A stretch of DNA of 64,000 nt from Secundilactobacillus yichangensis (GCF_016861565.1 NZ_BOLK01000004.1:1-64000), one strand, 5' to 3'. Numbered from the stretch's first letter, positions 34,579-44,149 are shown. Translations and numbers: made by a program. Notes: generated by a model from the letters alone, not told the origin.

Positions 34579-35271
34579 ATGGCTCATAAAAGAGGTAAAA
34601 AGTATCAAGACGCTGTCAAGCAAGTAGAAGCTGAAAAGAACTACGCACTTGATGAAGCTGTTGATTTAGTTAAGAAGATTGATTTTGCTAAGTTTGATGC
34701 AACGGTTGAAATTGCATTCAAGCTTAACGTAGATACTAAGCAAGCTGACCAACAGCTCCGTGGGGCAGTTGTTCTGCCAAACGGTACTGGTAAAGATCAG
34801 ACTGTTGTTGTATTTGCTAAGGGTGACAAGGCTAAAGAAGCTAAGGCCGCTGGCGCTGACTTTGTTGGTGAAGACGACTTAGTTGCCAAGATTCAAGATG
34901 GCTGGTTGGACTTCGATGTTGCTATTGCAACACCTGATATGATGGCCCAAGTTGGTCGTTTAGGTCGTGTCCTTGGACCTAAGGGCTTAATGCCTAACCC
35001 TAAGACTGGTACTGTTACCATGGACGTAACGAAGGCTGTTAACGATTCTAAGGCTGGTAAGGTGACTTACCGGACTGACCGTGACGGTAACGTTGCTGTT
35101 CCTGTTGGTAAGGTATCATTCGATGCTGACAAGTTAGTTGAAAACTTGAAGACAATTGCGAACGTGGTTGTTTCAGCCCGTCCTGCAGCTGTTAAAGGGA
35201 CATACGTACAACACGTATCAATCTCATCAACCTTTGGCCCAAGTGTCAACGTTGATGTCGCATCCCTTTAA
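34579..35271 (+). CDS. rplA: 50S ribosomal protein L1
   Basis: The 230-residue protein is full-length L1, with [11 protein letters not shown] near the start, [20 protein letters not shown] in the rRNA-binding region and a C-terminal segment starting [15 protein letters not shown]. It forms the mobile stalk at the E site and represses its own operon. ATG behind AAGGAGG; an in-frame codon 21 nt upstream lies within the operator. Confidence 0.97.
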   Translation: MAHKRGKKYQDAVKQVEAEKNYALDEAVDLVKKIDFAKFDATVEIAFKLNVDTKQADQQLRGAVVLPNGTGKDQTVVVFAKGDKAKEAKAAGADFVGEDDLVAKIQDGWLDFDVAIATPDMMAQVGRLGRVLGPKGLMPNPKTGTVTMDVTKAVNDSKAGKVTYRTDRDGNVAVPVGKVSFDADKLVENLKTIANVVVSARPAAVKGTYVQHVSISSTFGPSVNVDVASL

Positions 35272-35290
35272 TTAAATAGAAAATCCCGTA

Positions 35291-35319
35291 TTGACTTTTG
35301 TTCTAGCATTCGGTATGCT
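35291..35319 (+). promoter_or_regulatory. Promoter of rplJ-rplL
   Basis: TTGACT and TATGCT are exactly 17 nt apart, just before the L10 leader. Confidence 0.8.
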
Positions 35320-35324
35320 TAACA

Positions 35325-35445
35325 AGTTGATATTTGTTCTGCCCAAGACTCAGGTGGCGAAAGCCTCAATCTACCTGCCGAGGAAGATGTGAATTTAGTT
35401 TTACATTTCTCTCTATGCCTGGCGGACATAGGGATTTTTTATTCC
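35325..35445 (+). ncRNA. L10 ribosomal protein leader with attenuator
   Basis: The leader holds the conserved L10(L12)4-binding blocks GCCCAAGACTCAGGTGGCG and CTACCTGCCGAGGAAGATG, matching the L10 leader family. It is followed by a hairpin TCTCTATG/CATAGGGA (35411-35435) and a T run, a terminator that the bound L10 complex would favour. Confidence 0.88.
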
Positions 35446-35470
35446 TAAAAGAATTCAGGAGGTGAAACTA

Positions 35471-35974
35471 ATGAGTAAGGAAAACATTGCAATCAAAGCT
35501 AAGGCAGTTGACGAAGCCACTGAACGTTTTAATAACGCACAGTCAGCTATCGTTGTTGACTACCGTGGTTTAACGGTTGCCGAAGTTACTGACTTACGTA
35601 AGCAATTACGTGACGCCGGTGTTTCAATGAGTGTTATCAAGAACAAGGTTTTGACCCGTGCTGCAGAAAAGGCTGGTTACGAAGATTTAAAAGATACTTT
35701 CGTTGGCCCAACTGCCGTTGCTTTTTCAGACGAAGATGCAATTGCACCCGCTAAGATCTTGAAGAAGTTTGCTGACAGCCATGATGCTCTGACCCTTAAG
35801 GGTGGTATGGTTGAAGGTAAGGTTGCTTCACTTGATGAAATCAACACTTACGCAACGATGCCAAGTCGTGAAGACCTGTTGTCAATGCTTGCTAGTGCCT
35901 TGTCTGATCCTATGCGTAAAATTGCGCGTGCGGTTAAGGCTATCGCTGACAAGGGTGAAGGCGAAGCTGCCTAA
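35471..35974 (+). CDS. rplJ: 50S ribosomal protein L10
   Basis: The 167-residue protein anchors the L7/L12 stalk. [20 protein letters not shown] and [11 protein letters not shown] are typical, and the C-terminal helix [16 protein letters not shown] binds L12 dimers. ATG behind AGGAGGTG; an in-frame codon nine nt upstream overlaps that site. Confidence 0.97.
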   Translation: MSKENIAIKAKAVDEATERFNNAQSAIVVDYRGLTVAEVTDLRKQLRDAGVSMSVIKNKVLTRAAEKAGYEDLKDTFVGPTAVAFSDEDAIAPAKILKKFADSHDALTLKGGMVEGKVASLDEINTYATMPSREDLLSMLASALSDPMRKIARAVKAIADKGEGEAA

Positions 35975-36021
35975 CTCTGTATCTCAAATAACTATTTCAA
36001 TATAAAATGGAGGAAACAAAA

Positions 36022-36387
36022 ATGGCTTTTGATAAAGATGCTATCATCGCTTCATTAAAAGAAGCGTCAATCTCAGATTTAAACGACCTTGTTAAGGCAA
36101 TCGAAGACGAATTCGATGTTTCTGCTGCTGCTCCAGTTGCTGCAGCTGCTGGTGGTGCCGATGCTGGTGCTACTAAGGACTCATACGATGTTGAATTAAC
36201 TGAATCAGGTGACCAAAAGGTTAAGGCTATCAAGGCTGTCCGTGAGATCACTGGTCTTGGTTTAAAGGATGCTAAGGGTCTTGTTGATAACGTACCTTCA
36301 GTTATCAAGGAAGGCGTTTCAGAAGACGAAGCTAACGATCTTAAAGCTAAGCTTGAAGAAGTTGGTGGCGTGGTTACCCTTAAGTAA
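36022..36387 (+). CDS. rplL: 50S ribosomal protein L7/L12
   Basis: The 121-residue stalk protein has the N-terminal dimerisation helices, an Ala-rich hinge near residues 36-52 and the C-terminal factor-binding domain with [20 protein letters not shown]. It recruits translation GTPases. ATG behind GGAGG; it is the second gene of the L10 operon and ends at a strong terminator. Confidence 0.97.
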   Translation: MAFDKDAIIASLKEASISDLNDLVKAIEDEFDVSAAAPVAAAAGGADAGATKDSYDVELTESGDQKVKAIKAVREITGLGLKDAKGLVDNVPSVIKEGVSEDEANDLKAKLEEVGGVVTLK

Positions 36388-36404
36388 TTTAAGGCTACCC
36401 GTTC

Positions 36405-36440
36405 AAAAAAGCACTGTGCAATTGCACAGTGCTTTTTTTG
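36405..36440 (+). terminator. Terminator of rplJ-rplL
   Basis: The palindrome GCACTGTGCA/TGCACAGTGC (36411-36432) is flanked by six A and seven T. Confidence 0.94.
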
Positions 36441-36591
36441 TTATCAGGTTGAGACTTCAAAATTCGATTGGTATCAACTTCTGCATTAAGTCATGACCAT
36501 TTACTTGAATGTAACGTTAAGTTGGCTAAGAGTGCTATTTTAAGCTGCTTGCGATAAGTAGCTGATGAGTGTTTTCCAAAAGTAACGGTCA

Positions 36592-36632
36592 AAAAAGGGA
36601 TAAAGCCTTTACACAAGGTTTCATCCCTTTTT
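36592..36632 (-). terminator. Terminator of nrdF
   Basis: AAAAAGGGAT pairs with ATCCCTTTTT, with an inner CCTT/AAGG stem. The remaining sequence from 36441 to here holds no gene that I can see. Confidence 0.88.
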
Positions 36633-36652
36633 GAGTTTAAAAGATTTAGTGT

Positions 36653-37609
36653 TTAAATATCGTAATCCCCATCTTGCATGGCTTCAACGTTTCCTAAGAG
36701 GTAGCCGTTACCAACTTGGGAGAAGAAGTCGTGGTTAGCAGTGGTAGTTGAGATCCCGTTCATAACGATTGGGTTGACATCGTCCGCTGTATCAGGGAAG
36801 AGCGGGTCTTGACCCAGGTTCATCAACGCTTTGTTGGCGTTATAACGAATGAAGGTCAAAACTTGGTCAGTCCAACCGACTTGGTCATAGACTAAGTGGG
36901 TGTACTTTTCTTCGTTTTCATACAGCTCATACAGGAAGTTAAACATCCAGTCCTTTAATTCCTGCTGTTCGTTTTCACCTAACTGATTATAGCCGATTTG
37001 GAACTTGTAACCAATATAGGTGCCGTGGACGGATTCATCCCGCAGTATCAATTTAATGATTTCAGCCACGTTAGCTAGCTTGTTGTGTCCTAAGTAATAC
37101 AGTGGGGTAAAGAAACCGGAATAGAAGAGGAAAGTTTCCAAAAAGACGTTGGCAATCTTTTTCTTCAGTGGGTGACCGTCATCATGATAAAGGTCACGGA
37201 TTCGCAGCGCCTTGTTTTGCAAAAATTCTTCAGTATCGCTCCAGTTAAAGATCTCATCGATTTCATCTGGCGTATTTAAGGTTGTGAAGATTGATGAATA
37301 GCTCTTCGCATGAACGGATTCCATAAACTGAATATTATTTAGGACTGCCATTTCGTGTTGTGTTTGAGTGTCTTTTCTTAAGGATGCCATACCGTCTTGC
37401 GACTGCAAAGTATCCAGCAAGGTTAACCCACCAAAGACGTGACCAACGACCCATTTATGAGTGTCGTCGAGTCCGCGCCAGTCATCGAGATCGTTTGAAA
37501 GCGGAATCCGAGTGTCTAGCCAAAATTGTTCCGTTAATTTTTCCCAGGTGGCCTTATCAATTTGATCGTCCACCGCATTCCAGTTTATTGCATGATATGA
37601 TTCTGTCAT
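36653..37609 (-). CDS. nrdF: Class Ib ribonucleotide reductase, beta subunit
   Basis: The 318-residue protein houses the metal-tyrosyl radical cofactor that starts reduction by NrdE. Metal ligands lie in the ferritin-like helices, visible as ESVHAKSYSSIF and ILRDESVHGTYIGYK. The C-terminal tail, ending EAMQDGDYDI, docks on NrdE. It lies 57 nt downstream of nrdE. The flavodoxin gene nrdI, which normally helps assemble the dimanganese cofactor, is not in this cluster. Confidence 0.95.
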   Translation of the reverse strand: MTESYHAINWNAVDDQIDKATWEKLTEQFWLDTRIPLSNDLDDWRGLDDTHKWVVGHVFGGLTLLDTLQSQDGMASLRKDTQTQHEMAVLNNIQFMESVHAKSYSSIFTTLNTPDEIDEIFNWSDTEEFLQNKALRIRDLYHDDGHPLKKKIANVFLETFLFYSGFFTPLYYLGHNKLANVAEIIKLILRDESVHGTYIGYKFQIGYNQLGENEQQELKDWMFNFLYELYENEEKYTHLVYDQVGWTDQVLTFIRYNANKALMNLGQDPLFPDTADDVNPIVMNGISTTTANHDFFSQVGNGYLLGNVEAMQDGDYDI

Positions 37610-37666
37610 TTTTAAGCTCCTTTAGCGTCTGATCACAACGATTATAATGACTTCTGCAAGCGTGTT

Positions 37667-39838
37667 TTAGATGACGCAGCTCTCGCATTGGTTAGCGCCG
37701 ATTTCACCTTCGTCGTCGGTAAACGTCCGAACATAGTAAATTGATTTGAGCCCTTTTTTGTGAGCGTAGTTCCGTAGGATACTGAGATCCCGGGTGGTCA
37801 TTTTATTCGTACGGCCATTTTTCCATTCGTACAGGCCTTCAGGAATAGTTGAACGCATGAAGAGCGTCATACTCATTCCTTGATCCACGTGCTGCTGTGC
37901 GGCAGCGTAAACGTCAATCACTTTACGCATATCAGTATCATAGGCTGACTTGTAGTAAGGTAACGTTTCGTTTGACAGGTAAGGTGCTGGGTAATAAATA
38001 TTACCGATCTTTTTTTCTTGCCGTTCTTCGATCCGGTTGATGATAGGGTGCAGGCTCGCGGTAGTATCATTGATGTAAGAAATCGAGCCGTTAGGTGCCA
38101 CAGCCAAGCGGTTTTGGTGGTACAAGCCATCCTTCATGACCGACTGCTTAAGTTTTTCCCAGTCAGCTGCAGTTGGGATGAAGACGTCTTTGAAAAGTGA
38201 TTTTACTTTATCAGATTGGGGCATAAATTCACCGTTTTGATTGGTGTACTTATCAAAGTAACTGCCATCTGCGTAGGCACTCTTTTCGAAGTTATAGAAG
38301 GTCGTGTGGCGTTCCTTAGCAATTTGATTAGAAGCGACTAGGGTCCAATAGTTGAGTAACATGAAATAGATATTAGTGAACTCAACCGTTTCGGGATCGC
38401 CGTACATCATCTTATTCTTAGCAAAGAAACTGTGCAGCCCCATGCCGCCAAGACCAATAGTATGGCCAAGCTTGTTACCGTTTTGAATGGATGGCACTAC
38501 GTCAATATCGGAATGATCCGTGATGAAAGTTAACGCACGAACCATGGTTTCAACGGAGTGACCGAAGTCGGGACTAGCCATTAAATTAACGATGTTGGTT
38601 GATCCCAAGTTGCATGAGATATCACGACCAAGCTGAACGTAAGTCTGGGTATTATCAACCGTCGATGGTGTCTGGACCTGCAGAATTTCTGAACAGAGGT
38701 TACTCATGACAATGCGGCCGTCAATAGGATTATCCCGGTTAGCGGTATCGATATTAATAATGTAAGGATAGCCAGACTCCTGCTGCAGTTTACCAATCTC
38801 GGTTTCTAGTTCACGTGCGGGTAGCTTCTTCTTGCGGATCGAATCGTTGGCAACCAGCTTGTCGTATTCTTTAGTAATGTCAACGTAACTGAATGGCACG
38901 CCGTATTCACGTTCAACATCGTATGGACTAAAGAGGTACATATCCTGATTATCACGGCACAGTTCGTAGAATTTATCGGGAACGGTGATACCTAGAGAAA
39001 GGGTCTTGAGCTGGATTTTCTCGTCTGCGTTTTCCTTCTTAGCTGATAGGAACGCAATAATATCTGGGTGAAACACACTCAAGTACACGACACCGGCACC
39101 TTGACGCTGACCCAACTGGTTGGAATAAGAGAAACTATCTTCCAGTAACTTCATGACGGGAACAACACCGCTGGCTGCGCCCTCAATGTTTTTAATTGGA
39201 TCGCCGGCACCACGCAAATTGGATAGGTTAATGCCGACCCCGCCACCGATCCGGGAAAGCTGCAGGGCGGAGTTGATTGTTCGGCCGATGGTATTCATAT
39301 CATCGGTTGTTTGGATCAAGAAACAGGAAACCAGTTCACCACGCTGCTTTCGGCCAGCATTTAAAAAGCTGGGGGTAGCAGGCTGATAGCGCTGATGAAT
39401 CATCTCATCCGCAAGATCCATGGCGAGCTGTTCGTCGCCATCCGCAAAGTACAGCGCGTTCATTGCTACACGATCAATGTAGTTTTCCAGGTAATAGTCA
39501 TTATCGTTCGTTCGCAGTGCGTACTGAGCGTAAAACTTATAAGCAGCCATAAAGGAATTAAAGTGAAAGTTTTGGGATTTCAGATAATCGTATAACGATT
39601 GAATAAACGTAAAGTTGTACTTATTATAGAAACCAGATTCAATGTAGTTGTTGTCCAGCAAAAAGTTGAACCGGTCTTGCAATGAATCAAATTTTTTCGT
39701 GTTAGGCTCAACGTTTTGTGTTAAGAATGCCTGAAGAGCTTCTTGATCTTTATTCAGTGGAATCTGTCCGTTTACCGGGATATTAATTTCATTATTGAGA
39801 TCGTAATAAGTTACGTCTTTAAGCTCTTTTAAACTCAT
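37667..39838 (-). CDS. nrdE: Class Ib ribonucleotide reductase, alpha subunit
   Basis: The 723-residue catalytic subunit reduces ribonucleotides to deoxyribonucleotides. The first redox cysteine is in LVSCFLIQTTDD (near 172), radical cysteine region in NLCSEILQ, and the C-terminal shuttle pair in ANQCESCVI, which is recharged by NrdH. No N-terminal ATP cone is present, as expected for class Ib. A terminator-like hairpin separates it from nrdH upstream. Confidence 0.96.
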   Translation of the reverse strand: MSLKELKDVTYYDLNNEINIPVNGQIPLNKDQEALQAFLTQNVEPNTKKFDSLQDRFNFLLDNNYIESGFYNKYNFTFIQSLYDYLKSQNFHFNSFMAAYKFYAQYALRTNDNDYYLENYIDRVAMNALYFADGDEQLAMDLADEMIHQRYQPATPSFLNAGRKQRGELVSCFLIQTTDDMNTIGRTINSALQLSRIGGGVGINLSNLRGAGDPIKNIEGAASGVVPVMKLLEDSFSYSNQLGQRQGAGVVYLSVFHPDIIAFLSAKKENADEKIQLKTLSLGITVPDKFYELCRDNQDMYLFSPYDVEREYGVPFSYVDITKEYDKLVANDSIRKKKLPARELETEIGKLQQESGYPYIINIDTANRDNPIDGRIVMSNLCSEILQVQTPSTVDNTQTYVQLGRDISCNLGSTNIVNLMASPDFGHSVETMVRALTFITDHSDIDVVPSIQNGNKLGHTIGLGGMGLHSFFAKNKMMYGDPETVEFTNIYFMLLNYWTLVASNQIAKERHTTFYNFEKSAYADGSYFDKYTNQNGEFMPQSDKVKSLFKDVFIPTAADWEKLKQSVMKDGLYHQNRLAVAPNGSISYINDTTASLHPIINRIEERQEKKIGNIYYPAPYLSNETLPYYKSAYDTDMRKVIDVYAAAQQHVDQGMSMTLFMRSTIPEGLYEWKNGRTNKMTTRDLSILRNYAHKKGLKSIYYVRTFTDDEGEIGANQCESCVI

Positions 39839-39886
39839 TTTTAAAACTCACTCTTTTCTATTAAGGTCAAATTAAGTAAAATAAAA

Positions 39887-39923
39887 AAGGTGGCGTTTTC
39901 TGGTATCCAGAATACGCCACCTT
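39887..39923 (-). terminator. Terminator/attenuator between nrdH and nrdE
   Basis: On the complementary strand AAGGTGGCGTATTCTGG pairs with CCAGAAAACGCCACCTT (one mismatch) around a three-base loop and is followed by a run of T. It lies inside the nrdHEF unit, 14 nt after the nrdH stop. Confidence 0.88.
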
Positions 39924-39937
39924 AATACCTGCGTATG

Positions 39938-40165
39938 TTAAATGGCCAGTTGCTGTAATTTGTCTGGTCTGAAGCCGCTAAATTGTGTATCGGCAGTTTC
40001 GATGACGGGCAGGGATTGAAAACCGCGGTCCTTGAGATAATCAACGTACTGCGGACTTTCGTTAATGTTGTGTTCAATAAAATCAACGTGATGTTCGGTT
40101 AAAAAGCGTTTCGTCATTTTGCATTGCATGCAATTGTTCCGTGAATAAATCGTTACTTTTGCCAT
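39938..40165 (-). CDS. nrdH: Glutaredoxin-like protein NrdH
   Basis: The 75-residue thioredoxin-fold protein supplies electrons to NrdE. It has the class-specific redox motif CMQCKMTKRFL at residues 11-14 and the C-terminal FSGFRPDKL typical of NrdH. ATG at 40165 is used; an in-frame GTG nine nt upstream lies too close to AGGAG. It is the first gene of the nrdHEF cluster. Confidence 0.94.
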   Translation of the reverse strand: MAKVTIYSRNNCMQCKMTKRFLTEHHVDFIEHNINESPQYVDYLKDRGFQSLPVIETADTQFSGFRPDKLQQLAI

Positions 40166-40199
40166 GTGAATCACACTCCTATGTAATCTCGATAAATAG

Positions 40200-40283
40200 A
40201 GTTTACACCAGTCAGCAGAAATTTCAACCGTCAGACCCCCATATTTTGTGGCTGATTTCCAAATTGAATACCAAATATGGGTA
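40200..40283 (-). promoter_or_regulatory. nrdH promoter with paired NrdR boxes
   Basis: On the complementary strand TTGAAA (40222-40227) and TAAACT (40200-40205) form the promoter, 16 nt apart. Just upstream, 40236-40251 (CCCCCATATTTTGTGG) matches the NrdR consensus acaCwAtATaTwGtgt well, and 40268-40283 (ATACCAAATATGGGTA) is a weaker second box. The boxes are 32 bp apart, about three helical turns, as is usual for NrdR. Confidence 0.75.
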
Positions 40284-40383
40284 GGAACGGCATTTATAGT
40301 TACTTTTAGTCAGTAAAAAAATAATTACCAGTGATAGCAACTAAAGAAAGGAGACGTGGATTATAGAAGAAGATGAGCGTTAC

Positions 40384-40842
40384 ATGCAAGAGGCGCTATT
40401 AGAGGCCCACAAATCAGCTTTAATTGGCGAAGTGCCGATTGGGGCGGTGATCGTGAAAAATGGTAAAATTATTGGTCGCGGCCATAATCTGCGTGAGCAC
40501 AGCCAGCAGGCAGCGGATCATGCTGAAATGATGGCTATCGGTGATGCCAACCGGAAGTTGCGCAGCTGGCGATTAGTGGATTGCACACTGTACGTTACGT
40601 TAGAACCCTGTGTCATGTGCAGCGGTGCCATCATTAATTCGCGTATTGACCGGGTCGTTTTTGGCGCCCGCGATCCGAAAGCCGGTGCGGTTGCCACACT
40701 ATATAGTGTTTTAAACGATTCCCGGTTGAACCATCAGGTGAAAGTTAAAGAAGGCGTTTTAGCAGACCAAGCCAGTGCTGTATTAAAGCGTTTTTTCAAG
40801 GCAGCTAGAAAACGGAACAAGCAAAAGAAACAACGGCACTAA
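40384..40842 (+). CDS. tadA: tRNA-specific adenosine deaminase
   Basis: The protein deaminates A34 of tRNA to inosine. The zinc and catalytic motifs are complete: DHAEMMAI with the proton-shuttling glutamate, and LEPCVMCSGAI with the two zinc cysteines. The first in-frame ATG (40384) gives 152 residues but lacks a ribosome site. The strong AAAGGAG at 40347-40353 instead suits ATT at 40360 or ATA at 40363. Starting there adds a segment EEDERYMQEAL that aligns with the usual N-terminal helix of TadA. The true start may therefore be a rare non-AUG codon; coordinates given are the conservative choice. Confidence 0.93.
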   Translation: MQEALLEAHKSALIGEVPIGAVIVKNGKIIGRGHNLREHSQQAADHAEMMAIGDANRKLRSWRLVDCTLYVTLEPCVMCSGAIINSRIDRVVFGARDPKAGAVATLYSVLNDSRLNHQVKVKEGVLADQASAVLKRFFKAARKRNKQKKQRH

Positions 40843-40916
40843 GCCAATAAAACATGATTATATGTGATTTTGGCTAGCATTCATTTTTTAAATATGTTAA
40901 AGTAGAAATTGCCGCA

Positions 40917-41003
40917 AGGCCTTGGGGCAAGGGTGACCTTACGAATCGTGTCAGGTCCGGAAGGAAGCAGCACTAAGTATGTGTGACTTTGTGCTCCAAG
41001 TTG
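40917..41003 (+). ncRNA. ffs: Signal recognition particle RNA (small bacterial type)
   Basis: The conserved apical domain GTCAGGTCCGGAAGGAAGCA (40950-40969) is present with GCAGCACTAA after it, and the ends pair as GCCTTGGGGC with GCTCCAAGTTG. This is the roughly 90 nt hairpin bound by Ffh. It sits just before dnaX, its common location in lactobacilli. Confidence 0.92.
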
Positions 41004-41166
41004 ATATGACTTTAATGAGGGCGGAACAAAACATTTAGTTTTGTTACCGTCCTCTTCTTATACAATTTTTAACGGTCCGAATGTGTAGTATTTGAACAAT
41101 AAACACTATATAATGTTTATCAGTAAGTTTTACGAGATTAACCAAAGAGAATCGAGGGAAATAGTC

Positions 41167-42912
41167 ATGAGTTACCAAGCCTTATACCGGGTGTGGCGGC
41201 CACAGCGCTTTGACGAAGTGATCGGGCAGAAACTGATTACCCAAACTCTGAAAAACGCCGTTAAAACTAAACAAATTAGTCATGCCTACCTGTTCGCCGG
41301 GCCGCGGGGAACAGGTAAGACCTCGATGGCAAAAATATTCGCCAAGGCGGTGAACTGCAGGCATCAAGAAGATGGTGAACCCTGCAATCAATGCGAAACC
41401 TGCAAAGCAATTACTAAGGGAACAATGAATGATGTGATTGAAATCGATGCTGCCTCCAATAACGGGGTGGAAGAGATCAGAGATATTCGTGATAAGGTCA
41501 AGTACGCACCGACCGAAGCCGATTATAAAGTTTATATCATTGATGAAGTTCATATGCTTTCCACGGGCGCCTTCAACGCGTTGTTAAAAACCTTGGAAGA
41601 GCCACCGGCTAACGTGATATTTATCTTAGCTACCACTGAACCTCACAAGATTCCAGCTACCATTATTTCACGGACTCAACGGTTTGATTTTAAGCAGATT
41701 CAAGCTAAAGATAGTCTGTCACGGATGGCTTATATTCTAAAAGAAAAGGATCTTTCTTACGATGATGAAGCCCTTAAAGTGATTGCCAAAGCTTCTGAAG
41801 GCGGTATGCGGGATGCACTCAGTATCTTGGATCAGGTCATTTCCTTCGGTGATGATAAGGTCACTTTGGATAATGCGTTGCTGGTTACCGGTGCGGTTCG
41901 CAAGCAGTTATTAGTGACGTATTTAACCCAAGTCACTCATCAGGAGACGCAAAAAGCGCTGATGACGGTTCAAGAGATTTTAGACGAGGGTAAGGATCCG
42001 GAACGGTTTACGGAGGATCTGGTGAATTTAACCCGAGATCTGTTGCTGTATCAGCAGTCGCCAGAACTTGTGACCCAAATTGAAATGGATCAGGTCGATT
42101 CTGATTTTAAACAGCTGGCAACTGAAATAAAACCGCAGCAGCTATATGACATTATTGATGATTTAAATGATATTCAGCAGCAAATGCGGTTTACAACTCA
42201 CGAAGACGTGTATCTGGAAGTCCTCACGGTGCGGCTGGCGGGACGACAGGCACAACCTGTGCAATCTGGTGCGACAGCTCAGGTGGATAATACCGTTATT
42301 GACCGACTGGAAGCTGAGGTCAGCAGTTTGAAAAAAACGGTGGCTGAGCTGCAAAAAATACCGGCAGCCGGTTCGACGCCTAGCAAACGGCCAGCAGTGA
42401 TGAAGACAGTCGCTAAACCTAAGCGGACCCAGGTCAATCTGAGTCAGGTTTACCCAATTTTGGGGGCAGCTACGCGACAGGATCTGTCAGCCTTGCAAGA
42501 GGTTTGGCCGGATTTGATGAACATTTTATCAATTCCGCAGCGCTCAATCATGGGCGTTTCAAAACCGGTTGCTGCCAGTCCTGATGGCGCAATTATTGCC
42601 TTTGACTACGCGTTTTTGCAGCAGCGAGCCAATGCTGATCAGGAGTTAAATGACGCACTGGAAAACGGCTTAGATCGATTGACGCATAAGGTGCCAAAAC
42701 TAGTCTTTGTGCCTACTGATCAGTGGCCGCAGATTCGTAAGACTTATTTGGAACAGCACCAAGTAACTGGTCAGGATAATCAAGAGGCTGACTCTTCATC
42801 CCAAGATGATGGTCAGGCAAGTACCGGTGAAGCACAGTCCAAAGACGAACCGGTGGTTGATAAGGCGAAGGAACTTTTTGGGAATGATATTATTGACGTT
42901 AAAGCCGATTAA
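41167..42912 (+). CDS. dnaX: DNA polymerase III subunits gamma/tau
   Basis: The 581-residue clamp-loader ATPase has AYLFAGPRGTGKTSMAKIFAKA (Walker A near 45), the zinc module CRHQEDGEPCNQCETC, the Walker B segment VYIIDEVHML and a C-terminal tau region. ATG at 41167 is chosen over an in-frame codon 75 nt upstream, as the protein then begins MSYQALYRVWRPQRF like its homologues. It starts the dnaX-ybaB-recR operon. Confidence 0.95.
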   Translation: MSYQALYRVWRPQRFDEVIGQKLITQTLKNAVKTKQISHAYLFAGPRGTGKTSMAKIFAKAVNCRHQEDGEPCNQCETCKAITKGTMNDVIEIDAASNNGVEEIRDIRDKVKYAPTEADYKVYIIDEVHMLSTGAFNALLKTLEEPPANVIFILATTEPHKIPATIISRTQRFDFKQIQAKDSLSRMAYILKEKDLSYDDEALKVIAKASEGGMRDALSILDQVISFGDDKVTLDNALLVTGAVRKQLLVTYLTQVTHQETQKALMTVQEILDEGKDPERFTEDLVNLTRDLLLYQQSPELVTQIEMDQVDSDFKQLATEIKPQQLYDIIDDLNDIQQQMRFTTHEDVYLEVLTVRLAGRQAQPVQSGATAQVDNTVIDRLEAEVSSLKKTVAELQKIPAAGSTPSKRPAVMKTVAKPKRTQVNLSQVYPILGAATRQDLSALQEVWPDLMNILSIPQRSIMGVSKPVAASPDGAIIAFDYAFLQQRANADQELNDALENGLDRLTHKVPKLVFVPTDQWPQIRKTYLEQHQVTGQDNQEADSSSQDDGQASTGEAQSKDEPVVDKAKELFGNDIIDVKAD

Positions 42913-42945
42913 GCAAAATAACTTACAGAGGATGGTAAAAACACT

Positions 42946-43260
42946 ATGATGCGCGGAATGGGTAACATGGGCAACATGATGAAGCAAATGAAAAAGATGG
43001 AAAAAAAGTTGGCCGAAGAACAAAAAGTGATGGAGGCCAAGACTTATGTCGGGGTTTCTCCCGATGAAATGGTGAAAGCAACCTTCACTGGAAAAAGGGA
43101 AATGACTGACCTTTCCATTGACCCAAAAGCAATTGATCCAGATGATCCGGATATGCTGAGTGATTTGGTTTTAGCAGCGGTTAACTCTGCGTTGAAGCAA
43201 ATTGATGAAGAGGGTAAGCAGACCTTGGGTAAGTACACCAACAATATTCCGGGGATGTAG
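42946..43260 (+). CDS. ybaB: YbaB/EbfC-family nucleoid-associated protein
   Basis: The 104-residue protein has the Met-rich start GMGNMGNMMKQMKKMEKKLAE and the family body ending GMLxxLVxAAxNxA-like, here MLSDLVLAAVNSALKQ. These small dimers bind DNA, and the gene is conserved between dnaX and recR. ATG behind GAGGATGG, 33 nt after dnaX. Confidence 0.94.
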   Translation: MMRGMGNMGNMMKQMKKMEKKLAEEQKVMEAKTYVGVSPDEMVKATFTGKREMTDLSIDPKAIDPDDPDMLSDLVLAAVNSALKQIDEEGKQTLGKYTNNIPGM

Positions 43261-43283
43261 AATTAAGGGAGTGAATGGCAGCA

Positions 43284-43883
43284 ATGCAATATCCAGAACC
43301 GATTGCACAACTAATTGATAGTTATATGAAGCTGCCAGGAATTGGACAAAAAACTGCCACACGATTGGCGTTTTACACCATTGATATGGACAGTGATGAT
43401 GTAACTCGATTTGCTAAATCGTTGATTTCGGCAAAGCGGGATCTGCATTTTTGTTCAATCTGCGGTAATATAACTGAGAATGATCCGTGTGATATCTGTC
43501 GTGATAAAACCCGTGATCAGAGTCAAATCCTGGTTGTTGAACAGGCTAAAGACATTATGACCATGGAGAAAATGAAAGAGTATCACGGCCTATACCACGT
43601 TTTAAATGGTGTTCTGTCGCCCATTGAGGGCAAGGGCCCAGAGGACTTGAATATGTCCAGCCTGTTGAAACGGCTGCAAACTAATAAAGACGTTAAAGAA
43701 GTTATTGTGGCAACCAACGCCACACCAGAGGGTGAAGCGACTGCAATGTATCTTTCCCGGCTGATCAAGCCTGCTGGAATTAAGGTAACTCGTTTGGCCC
43801 ACGGCCTTTCAGTTGGATCAGATATTGAGTATGCTGATGAAATGACACTGTACAAGGCGGTTGAAGGCCGAACCGAAATGTAA
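43284..43883 (+). CDS. recR: Recombination mediator RecR
   Basis: The 199-residue protein has a helix-hairpin-helix ([16 protein letters not shown]), a C4 zinc finger ([16 protein letters not shown]) and a Toprim domain ([15 protein letters not shown], then [14 protein letters not shown]). It acts with RecF/RecO in loading RecA. ATG at 43284 is preferred because the product then begins [12 protein letters not shown] like other RecR proteins and lies at a normal distance from AAGGGAG; an ATG nine nt upstream is too close. Confidence 0.95.
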   Translation: MQYPEPIAQLIDSYMKLPGIGQKTATRLAFYTIDMDSDDVTRFAKSLISAKRDLHFCSICGNITENDPCDICRDKTRDQSQILVVEQAKDIMTMEKMKEYHGLYHVLNGVLSPIEGKGPEDLNMSSLLKRLQTNKDVKEVIVATNATPEGEATAMYLSRLIKPAGIKVTRLAHGLSVGSDIEYADEMTLYKAVEGRTEM

Positions 43884-43899
43884 GTAAGGAAGTGACAAC

Positions 43900-44142
43900 T
43901 TGTTTGGTGCGCGTAAGCAACACATTAGACAGCAGTTTGATGAGCAATTGTTAATGACGATCGAACGTGCTAAAGAAGAATGGGATCAGGCCAAACAGAC
44001 TGAACTTGCTGTTGCGGATGTGGATGAAGAAATTACTGCACAGACCGCATTAGCTAGGCAAAAGTACCTCTTCTTATACCGTGAAGCCCGGTTACGGAAA
44101 GTACGCGGAGACCATATTCAGGCGTCCGTTTTTGATCATTAG
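43900..44142 (+). CDS. yaaL: YaaL-family protein (DUF2508)
   Basis: The 80-residue protein is charged and largely helical, with no motif that reveals function. Its place right after recR and before tmk is conserved in Bacillales and Lactobacillales. TTG start behind AAGGAAG. A terminator follows. Confidence 0.85.
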   Translation: MFGARKQHIRQQFDEQLLMTIERAKEEWDQAKQTELAVADVDEEITAQTALARQKYLFLYREARLRKVRGDHIQASVFDH

Positions 44143-44149
44143 ATAAGGT

